DNA of 13,399 bases. Source: Chromera velia (lineage: Eukaryota > Sar > Chromeraceae). The notes under the pieces were generated by a model, which had not been told where the DNA came from, ran no database searches, and was given only the letters and a program-made list of their open reading frames with translations. The position numbers and the translations under genes are program-made. Position 1 is the first letter of the stretch. Each line of letters begins with the position of its first letter. Of the stretch, positions 7,041 through 13,399 are shown piece after piece. Location: contig JAHBMJ010003083.1 of NCBI GenBank assembly GCA_018398765.1, positions 1 through 13,399 on the forward strand, in the 5' to 3' direction.

Positions 7041-9094
7041 ATGGTAAGCGTTTCACTTTTTTCGGTGCCGGATTTTTCAGGATTCTGACCACAGAGTTGA
7101 CTCCCTCGCTGTTTCTTGTTTTCTTCTTGCGTGCAGTCGATCTTCGATTACAACGGAGCTGCCATTGTGGCGATGGCAGGGGAGAACTGCGTCGGGATCG
7201 CGTGTGACAGGCGTCTGGGTATCAACCAATTCCAGAGCATCTCCACAAATTTCCAGAAGGTTTTCCAGATGAACGAAACCTGCTTTGTGGGACTGGCAGG
7301 TCTTGCGACTGATGTGCAGACAGTGTCAGTAGATTTACGTGTGGCAGTGTCCCTTAGCAGTCCCTTTCTCCCTCTGTACCTCCCGCCCGCATGCTGCCTT
7401 CCTCTTTCACATGCCAGCAGCCGAGAAAGAGAGCCCATCTGCTGCCACCAGGCAACTCAGGATTTCTCACGATCATCCTCGTTGACGTGCTCCACTCTTT
7501 TTTTCTCCTTCGTCCGTCTCCCCGTGTGTGTGTGCAGGCACCAGCTCCTGAAATTCCGAATGAACCTGCACGCTCTCCGGGAAGGGCGCGAAATGAAGCC
7601 CCAGGTGGTTTCATCCCTGGTGAGCTCGATGCTCTACGAGCGGAGGTTCGGCCCCTGGTTCGTGTGCCCAGTCATCGCAGGACTGGACGAGAAGGGACAG
7701 CCCCACCTGGCGGCATTTGATTTCATTGGGGCCGCCTGCTACGCAAAGGACTTCGTTGTTAACGGCACGGCATCTGAGCAGCTGTACGGTGTATGCGAGT
7801 CATTTTGGCAACCGAAAATGGTCAGTCAGCGAGGACATTCACGGAGGGAGGGTGTGCGCGGGCGGACGTTTTCAGTCCTGTTTTCCCCCCTGAGGTTGGA
7901 CGGTGCAGATTCACAGAAGAGAAGACGCACAGAGCAGAGCAGATGTGCATGATGAGTCTCTTCCCCTCCTCTTTCCCCCGGCCCCTCTTTTTTCTCCGGA
8001 ATCGTATGGGCCATCTCCAGGCTGGTCGTTTCCTCCACCCCACCTTCCCCTTCCAATTACGACCGTTTGTGAAGTGGAAAGAGACTTTGTTTGTTTGGAA
8101 AGGAACGGTGGGCAGAAGGCCCTTTCCCTCCGCAAAGGGGGATGTCTCTGGGGCAAAGCTTTATCATGGACGCAATTAGGAAGCAAGCCACGTCCCTTGC
8201 CTCCACTTGCGACTTTGGAACCAGTCCCCTTGTTTTCCTTTTCGGTCATTCTCCTTTCATCTTCTCATCTCATCTTCTCAGTTATGTGTCGTCATTGTGA
8301 GTGAGTGAGTGAGTGAGTGAGTGAGTGAGTGAGTGAGTGAGTGAGTGCAGAATCCCGACCAGCTTGCAGAGACCCTCTCTCAGTGCCTCCTGGCGGCAGT
8401 GGACCGTGACTGTGTCTCTGGATGGGGAGGCGTTGTGCATGTCATGTCAGTATGTCTGTCTTTCTTTTTGTGCCTTCGTCTCTCTTTTTCTTTGTCTCTT
8501 CGTCTCGTTGTCTCTGTATCTGTATAGAAAGCCAAATTATCTGTTTCAAGAAAAAGAAACGTAAAATCTGCCCAAAGCACAAGAAGAAAAGGATGCTGAG
8601 GGAACGGTAGTCGGCAAAGAAGACAGAAAGAAAAAAAGAAACCGAAAACCAAGGAAGGAGTAAAAGACGGCAGGCAGAAGCAGCGGACTTGCACTAGGCA
8701 AGAGATCACGAAGAAATCAGAACGACGGAAAAATACAGTACAGGCTGCCTGTTCGTCTGCATATGGGTCAATGGAGAGAAAGTTGCGTGGTGTTGCCTGC
8801 TTTTCGGTTTTGCTCGGTTGGTCAGTCTGTCTCCCTGTGTGTTCAATTGTTTCTCTGCCCCCTGTTCTGTTTTCATTTTCGTCTCTGTTTCAGCTGGAAT
8901 CTCCACTTTTCCGGGTTTTCTTTCTGGTCATAAACTCTCTCGTTTCTCGCTTTCTCTGTCTCACCCGCTCTCTTCCTGTGTGAAAAAAAAAAAACGCGTA
9001 GGAGAAGTGACAAATTAAGAAAGATCGTCTGCCCGCTGTTCGCAGATCGAAGGACAAGGTGATGACGAAGGTCCTCAAGGGACGACAAGACTAA
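7041..9094 (+). CDS. PSMB3: 20S proteasome subunit beta type-3 (five exons)
   Basis: This gene encodes the beta-3 subunit of the 20S proteasome core, a structural member of the beta ring in nucleus and cytosol. Exons are 7041-7043, 7137-7324, 7538-7820, 8351-8445 and 9046-9094. They total 618 nt, giving 205 residues plus TAA, the same length as human PSMB3. Introns are 93, 213, 530 and 600 nt, in phases 0, 2, 0 and 2. Family landmarks are MSIFDYNGAAIVAM at the N-terminus, CVGIACDRRLGINQFQ, VGLAGLATDVQTV, LLYERRFGPWF-like LYERRFGPWF, PVIAGLDEKG, FVVNGTASEQLYGVCES, AVDRDCVSGWG and the end KVLKGRQD. The residue after the start is not preceded by a propeptide and there is no catalytic N-terminal Thr, as expected for this non-catalytic subunit. 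Exon 1 carries only the ATG before GTAAGC. The other three donors are all GTCAGT. Exon 5 must open at A9046 so that AT|A rebuilds an Ile codon. Confidence 0.97.
8297..8347 (+). repeat. (GTGA)n microsatellite against the PSMB3 intron 3 acceptor
   Basis: About 12.75 perfect GTGA units fill the last 51 nt before the acceptor CAG (8348-8350) of PSMB3 intron 3. The only clear pyrimidine-rich stretch lies upstream (about 8225-8280, ending CTTCTCAG at 8281). Every unit contains an AG (in GAG context) and the donor-like hexamer GTGAGT, so the array presents many decoy splice signals beside a required acceptor. Confidence 0.95.
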
Positions 9095-9546
9095 AAAGGC
9101 CTGGAATGGGGTGCGCACGCCAGAGCGGAGAGGGTTGAATGGAAGGGTGAGTGAGGGAAGGGGTGTTTTTTGTCCGTCCGTTTGTCTTTGCGGTACTGAG
9201 GCAGAGAGGGAGAACGAATTCAGTCAACGGATAGATTGAACCGGCGTGAGCTGAGGAGGTCAAGATGACCGAATGCCATCATGCCACGAGGATGCATGGC
9301 TGGATTGGAAAGAGGTCGATTCGAAAGTCCGCTTGTCGTCAGCTGACTGGCAGAGGAGGGGACGGAATTGACGGAAGGGAGGAGGTGCGCATAAGTCGAC
9401 TGCTTCGAAGATCTGGTCTCGTGGCTGGGCAGTCAGGCGATAGACCGCATGACTTTCGGCAGGATCGCTCGGCTGAAGGGAAGGCGTCGCTCCCCCGTGA
9501 GCCGGTTCGTAAGATCAACCAAGAGCTGTAAGGCAAGAGCTAGCAA
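9095..9546. other. PSMB3 3' flank, no gene called
   Basis: This is the 3' UTR and downstream flank of PSMB3. No AATAAA-type signal is visible close to the stop codon. An 88-codon ATG frame at 9265-9531 follows a purine-rich leader but has no recognisable domain and strongly basic, repetitive composition; I do not call it a gene. Confidence 0.5.
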
Positions 9547-9838
9547 GGACTGCCTCACGCGCCCCTTAGAATCATATAAATGTCTTTGTTCACTTAGAAC
9601 GTGAAACTTCTATATCGTCCTTCACAAAATTAGCGTTCTGGTTTAATAATAGCGTCTGTATAAATTTTAAACAAAAGTGCTAGTGAACCTGGGACTGCCT
9701 CACGCGCCCCTTAGAATCATATAAATGTCTTTGTTCACTTAGAACTTGAAACTTCTATATCGTCTTTTACAAAATTAGCGTCCTGGTTGAATAATAGTAA
9801 ATAATAGCGACGATTATAGCGTCTATATAAATTTCAAA
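9547..9838. repeat. Tandem duplication of a 145-bp unit
   Basis: GGACTGCCTCACGCGCCCCT starts at 9547 and again at 9692. The two units then match closely through AGAATCATATAAATGTC, TTCACTTAGAAC and ATAAATTT. Unit 2 carries an extra AT-rich insertion of about 20 nt within AATAATAG...CGTCT. High identity suggests a fairly recent duplication. No coding potential is seen. Confidence 0.9.
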
Positions 9839-10146
9839 GGTGTTTAATCACGAAATATATTTATATTTTTGATTTTTTTTTTTAATACAGTTTATAACTA
9901 TAAAAAAATAGTTTTGAAAAAGATAAACAGGGGCTATGTAGCTATTAGGCACTGTTAATAGGCAGTAGTGTTACTATACTAGACTGTGTTACAGTTTTAC
10001 TAGAATTTTATAAAATCTCACAATTTATAAACTTATTAAACTAGCAAGTAACATATCATATGAATACGTGGTTGAAAGTTCATACACGCTCTTCATATAT
10101 GGTGGGCCGCGCCGGCGCGTGCATGGCTAGCCCGGGCTGCATGGGC
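9839..10146. other. AT-rich spacer, no gene seen
   Basis: Strongly AT-rich DNA with T and A homopolymers up to about 10080. A short GC-rich segment follows (10105-10145) containing GCCGCGCCGGCGCG and the palindrome AGCCCGGGCT. No coding frame or RNA gene is recognised. The sharp change near 10105 suggests a junction between repeat types. Confidence 0.5.
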
Positions 10147-10354
10147 TCACTTGACAGGACAGGTCTTAGATTTAAAACCCTGATTTGATGTGGTCCCTCT
10201 CTGTGTCTGCACGCCAAAAGACGACAACCAGAAAAGATAAAAGGGAGGACACTACATGAATACAGGTATCCTGCATGCATGAATTGACGTGCTGCATTCA
10301 TGAATTAACGTCTCTTCTTTAGACAACGTTGAATAACACATTTCCCTCCCCCTC

Positions 10355-10404
<50 letters not shown>

Positions 10405-10422
10405 ATGTGTGTGTGTCTGGCT
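10147..10422. repeat. Dispersed repeat, copy 1 (with expanded CT/GT microsatellite)
   Basis: This begins TCACTTGACAGGACAGGTCT and ends near TCTGGCT. It matches 10900-11142 in the same orientation with scattered substitutions and small indels. Shared landmarks are CCCTGATTTGATGTGGTC, AAAAGACGACA, ATAAAAGGGAGGACA, CATGAATT(G/A)ACG repeated twice, and TCTTCTTTAGACAACGTTGA. Copy 1 alone carries a (CT)n(GT)16 run (10354-10400) and a second short GT run at 10406-10416. Function unknown; it could be a SINE-like or transposon-derived repeat. Confidence 0.85.
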
Positions 10423-10899
10423 ACATGTACGGAACTTTCTCACTGGCATTGAACCACCACAACTCTGCGAGACCCCAGAGGGTGCGGCGGCGGCTTCTAA
10501 GGAGAGAGGGGGTAGAAGGCAAGGTTCTGGCTCAAGGTTGTGTGTACACTTCATTTAAGCAGCTAAATGGCAGCTCGCTGGCACAAACGCATTGCCAAAG
10601 ACAGAGACCGATGATGACAAAAGTCATGGATACATCCATAGCAGGCAGCACAAAGAATTATTGATGCAGAGAGAAATTGAGAATGAAGGGTGGGAAGAGG
10701 GAGCTGGAGCTGCAGGGGAGGGACATCGTGAGCCGACCGACAATGTGCTCTACATGAAGGAACTGCGTACTTGCTCTCTCAAATGGTAAGCACTGATAAG
10801 CAAGGATCAAAAGGGGGGGGGAGCTCTTCTCTGGCTGGTTTTACGCCTTGGATGCTTGGGGAGAACCATATCACTTGACCGTATCACTTCATTTTTAGA
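10423..10899. other. Spacer between the two repeat copies, no gene seen
   Basis: No supported gene. Open frames here start on non-ATG codons or overlap the GT microsatellite. A G9 run occurs near 10814. Just before copy 2 the phrase TCACTTGAC occurs at 10871 and TCACTT again near 10884, as partial echoes of the repeat's first bases. Confidence 0.5.
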
Positions 10900-11142
10900 T
10901 CACTTGACAGGACAGGTCTTAGATTTGAAACCCTGATTTGATGTGGTCTCTCTCCAATGTATATCTGCATGTCAAAAGACGACAGCCAGACGCAGCCAGA
11001 GAAAATAAAAGGGAGGACAGTGCATGAATGCAGGTATCCTACATGCATGAATTGATGTGCTGCATTCATGAATTGACGTCTCTTCTTTAGACAACGTTGA
11101 CTTACAGATTTCCTCCCCCCACCCCTCTGCGTATGTCTGGCT
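10900..11142. repeat. Dispersed repeat, copy 2 (without the microsatellite)
   Basis: Second direct copy of the repeat at 10147-10422, 753 bp downstream measured start to start. At the place where copy 1 has the long CT/GT array, this copy reads simply CCCCTCTGCGTATGTCTGGCT. It has about 15 nt of extra sequence in the middle compared with copy 1 (near 10957-11005). Confidence 0.85.
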
Positions 11143-11506
11143 GCAGCATCTCCACGGTTCCTTCCTCTCCTTGTTAAACTACATCGGTATTCATTCCTGT
11201 ATGAGGCCCAAAAACCAAGCCTGGTTGGAGACCGGGAGACGCATCGAAGAGGTGGAAGAGACGACCGTCACGACGGGATCAGTCGGTAAAGAGATGAAGG
11301 AGTGTGCATCCGATCGCAATCAAGCGAGGATCGATCAAGCGACAAAACAATGTACCACCCATGTAGAAAGCTGCTGCCTGTCATCCCTCTGACACCTGAA
11401 TACAGTCACACAAGATATGGCTACATACCTATTAGTCTGAGGTCTCTGCGCAAATGCATATGCCAACATGGGCCAATCTGCTTAAACGTATGAGTGCATA
11501 CTTACT
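11143..11506. other. Spacer, no gene seen
   Basis: Ordinary-composition DNA with a short ATG-lacking frame; nothing recognisable. It ends where the AT- and CTAG-rich island begins. Confidence 0.45.
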
Positions 11507-12233
11507 CTAGGTACTTACTGCATCAACTTGCCATAAAGAGTAGTAACTTAGAGTACTAGTACTGTACTATTCACTTCATAGAAATGAAAATCTGGTAGCT
11601 ATGATTCCAGTCTAAGTCATGAAGCTTTTATTTTTTTTTTGAATTAGACGTCAGAACATTAATTGCCTTAACTGTTCAAGTTTGTTCTGATCTAGTATTT
11701 ATAGTACTTTAGATATCAAATTACTACTAGTATTAATTGAATTTTTTAATACTTATAGCTAGTGTCTTAGTTTGCTAGTAGGCTGGCAAGGGTAGCATTT
11801 TATATCTGATCCTAGTAGGTTTTAGCAGGTCCAACCTGTTTTTAGTCGATCCCTTCATTTCGTTCCCATTTTAGTGTTAGCTAGTTACTTTCATCTAATA
11901 ATTCCCATAGTTTTGAATCCTAATTAAAAGCTAGATTAAAAGCTGGATTAAAAGGATTAATAAGGTGATCATTATTGATAATTCATCATTATATATAAGA
12001 TTATGTATAACTCGTACCCCCTAGCGTACCCCTAGGCATACCCTAGATTCAACTTGTATCCTAGGTTACACCATGTCTGAGGTTAGAATAGGTTAGATTA
12101 GCTAGTAGGTTAGTTGAACAGTGATAGATGATTGATTATAAAAATGGCTATCCCTAGTGAATTTGCTAATATATTAATCATTACATTTTTATTAAATTCA
12201 ATCAACACACCCACCCACACAGGAAAAAACTTT
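11507..12233. repeat. AT-rich, CTAG-enriched island with short tandem repeats
   Basis: The tetramer CTAG occurs 15 times between 11507 and 12157, against about 2.5 expected at equal base frequencies. Repeated phrases include GCTAGTAGG (about 11775 and 12101) and CCTAGTAGG (about 11811). At 11923-11965 there is a tandem repeat of ATTAAAAGCTAG in decaying copies (AG, GG, then shortened). Near 12013-12065 a CGTACCCCTAG-like unit repeats about four times with variation. No gene is seen. It looks like a separate, old repeat family or a locally amplified sequence. It ends where the retrotransposon coding sequence begins. Confidence 0.55.
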
Positions 12234-13399
12234 AGTCATCAAGAATGGTACAGAAGAAAGCTGGGGGTACACAAAAGAGCAAAGGACAGGGAAGTAAAAA
12301 CAAAAGGTGTGTGTATCCTTGTCCGATCATGCTTGGTCGCTAGTTTGAAGCCTTTTTGGGAGTTGGTAGGGCCCAGTATGGTCAAACTGACACTCAAGAG
12401 CTGCTTGCCGGCCCAGGAAGGGGGGGAGGCGAATGCATCTCTGCACATTTTCGGTGTTTATCTCCTCCAATCGGGGGCAGAGAAGAGACTAAGAAACAAT
12501 GAACCGAAAGAGGTAGAGAGAGAGACGCTTCTCAACGCAGTTTGTGATGTTCCGCTATGTGACCTTCGCATTTTGGCAGGAGACTTCAATTGCCACATAG
12601 GAAAGGAGGTCCCTAAAGGAATTTCATGGGAAAGGGAACAGATCGGGGGGGCGGGTGACTTACAAGAGATCTTGGGGGGCAAGGGGGAAGAAGCAATCGA
12701 GGGACTGTCTCGCCGCTCTGACTGTCGTTCAATCGTAAACGAACCAAGAAGAGCTGCCATTCGCTTTTATGAGAAAGCAAACCTCCTTCCCTTGAATGGC
12801 CTGTCTTGAAAAGATGAAAAGAAAAGGATTGAAGTCGACTTCACAGGGGCTTACACTTATTATGAAGGGGGTGCCCCAGCTACGGTCATTGATTTGTTTT
12901 TGGTTGATCCTCCCCTTCTTGGTTTGTGGAATTCTTTTGGGGTTGAGCTACAGCCTGACGTGGCCCCCGAACATGCGGCCGTTTCTCTATCTCTTAACCT
13001 CTTATCTCCGCCAAAACCGAATGATAACTCGCCGCCTCATGCCTCACCCTTCCCTTGTCCCATCTCCTTCTTTCACGAAGCCAGGAAGGCAAACGCCGGT
13101 CACCAATGATGAGATGATACCTCTGGCAACTTCGGTAAAAGATTTAGCAGGGAAGCTTTGGCCTGGGTTGTGGGACACCGGGATTCAGGAATTGAAAAAA
13201 GAAGGCAAGCCTATTCCATCCATACCTTCGCCTCCTCCTCCTCCCCTCTTCCCCCCTCCCCTTGTGTCCATCCCTTCTTTCTATCCCGATACTCAGATAC
13301 CACCTTCTGCCTTTCCGTCTTCCACTTGTTCTATCTCTGTGCCACCGAGAAGCCAAATAGCCAGACTCACCCAACAGTGGGAGCATGTACTCGCACAAC
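12234..13399 (+). pseudogene. Non-LTR retrotransposon endonuclease region, degenerate and cut by the window edge
   Basis: The frame encodes most of an apurinic-type endonuclease/exonuclease/phosphatase domain as carried by LINE elements, which nicks target DNA for reverse transcription. Landmarks are SHQEWYRRK (12234 on, fitting the QE motif), GVCILVR, VKLTLKS, LHIFGVYL, LAGDFNCHIG (GDFN at 12579-12590), then TYYEGG and ATVIDLFLV (about 12855-12905) and PDVAPEHAAVSL (about 12954-12990). The normal SDH motif reads PEH, a loss of the catalytic Asp. A TGA at 12807-12809 interrupts the domain in frame. The same frame then stays open to TGA at 13107. A shift of +1 somewhere in about 13065-13107 restores an open frame (NDEMIPLATSVKDLAGKLWP, then a proline-rich linker) to the right edge. 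The N-terminal strand of the domain is absent and replaced by AT-rich DNA, consistent with 5' truncation or decay. The reverse transcriptase would lie to the right. Confidence 0.85.

Noticed and set aside
7822-8350. Open frames on both strands inside PSMB3 intron 3
   Set aside because: Protein conservation and splice sites place this stretch in an intron; the frames have no domain.
9265-9531. 88-codon ATG frame downstream of PSMB3
   Set aside because: It has a genuine ATG and a purine-rich leader, but no recognisable domain, no splice evidence and arginine-rich composition; it more likely lies in the 3' flank.
10080-11069. Similar minus-strand peptides (PHQIRV, NLRPVLSS) in both repeat copies
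   Set aside because: They follow from the DNA repeat itself. The copies differ at many amino-acid-changing positions, so there is no sign of selection for protein, although the indels happen to keep frame.
13144-13398. 84-codon minus-strand frame at the right edge
   Set aside because: It is antisense to the proline-rich linker of the LINE and consists of its complement (Arg/Gly-rich), with no independent support.

Overview
This window looks like nuclear DNA of a eukaryote, most likely a microbial one such as an alga or related protist. The best-supported gene is a five-exon 20S proteasome beta-3 subunit gene with GT-AG introns. It lies among long stretches without genes that hold microsatellites, tandem repeats, a terminal-inverted-repeat element and a decayed LINE-type retrotransposon. 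A chromerid or other alveolate/stramenopile alga would fit the mix of compact exons, repeat-rich spacers and very patchy base composition, but nothing here fixes the lineage; that is inference.

Layout, left to right. 1-1522: the last two recognisable coding exons of an unidentified, highly charged plus-strand protein. The first exon begins right behind a (GT)n tract that ends the preceding intron. 1523-2591: intergenic, with an AT-rich patch and a (GGCC)4 palindrome. 2592-3509: a 918-bp element bounded by inverted repeats, with arms built from a TTTGA pentamer. 3510-5130: intergenic, with microsatellites and a two-copy repeat of about 360 bp. 5131-6217 (minus): a class I SAM-dependent methyltransferase, with one well-supported 3' exon and one plausible upstream exon. 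6218-7040: the divergent spacer between the methyltransferase and the proteasome gene. 7041-9094 (plus): PSMB3 in five exons, 205 residues. 9095-12233: repeat-dominated DNA holding a 145-bp tandem duplication, an AT-rich stretch, two diverged copies of a roughly 245-275-bp repeat, and an AT- and CTAG-rich island. 12234-13399: the endonuclease part of a non-LTR retrotransposon, broken by an in-frame stop and a frameshift, running off the right edge.

The genes do not form an evident pathway. The proteasome subunit is housekeeping, the methyltransferase substrate is unknown, and the left gene is unidentified. What ties the genes together is splicing. Six of the seven acceptors supported here end in GTGCAG, often preceded by a GT-rich run instead of a clean polypyrimidine tract. 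Three of the four PSMB3 donors are GTCAGT. In PSMB3 intron 3 a (GTGA)n microsatellite abuts the acceptor and presents a ladder of AG dinucleotides and of GTGAGT donor-like motifs. I did not find a convincing new biological system; the splice-site architecture and the TTTGA-armed element are the most promising leads.
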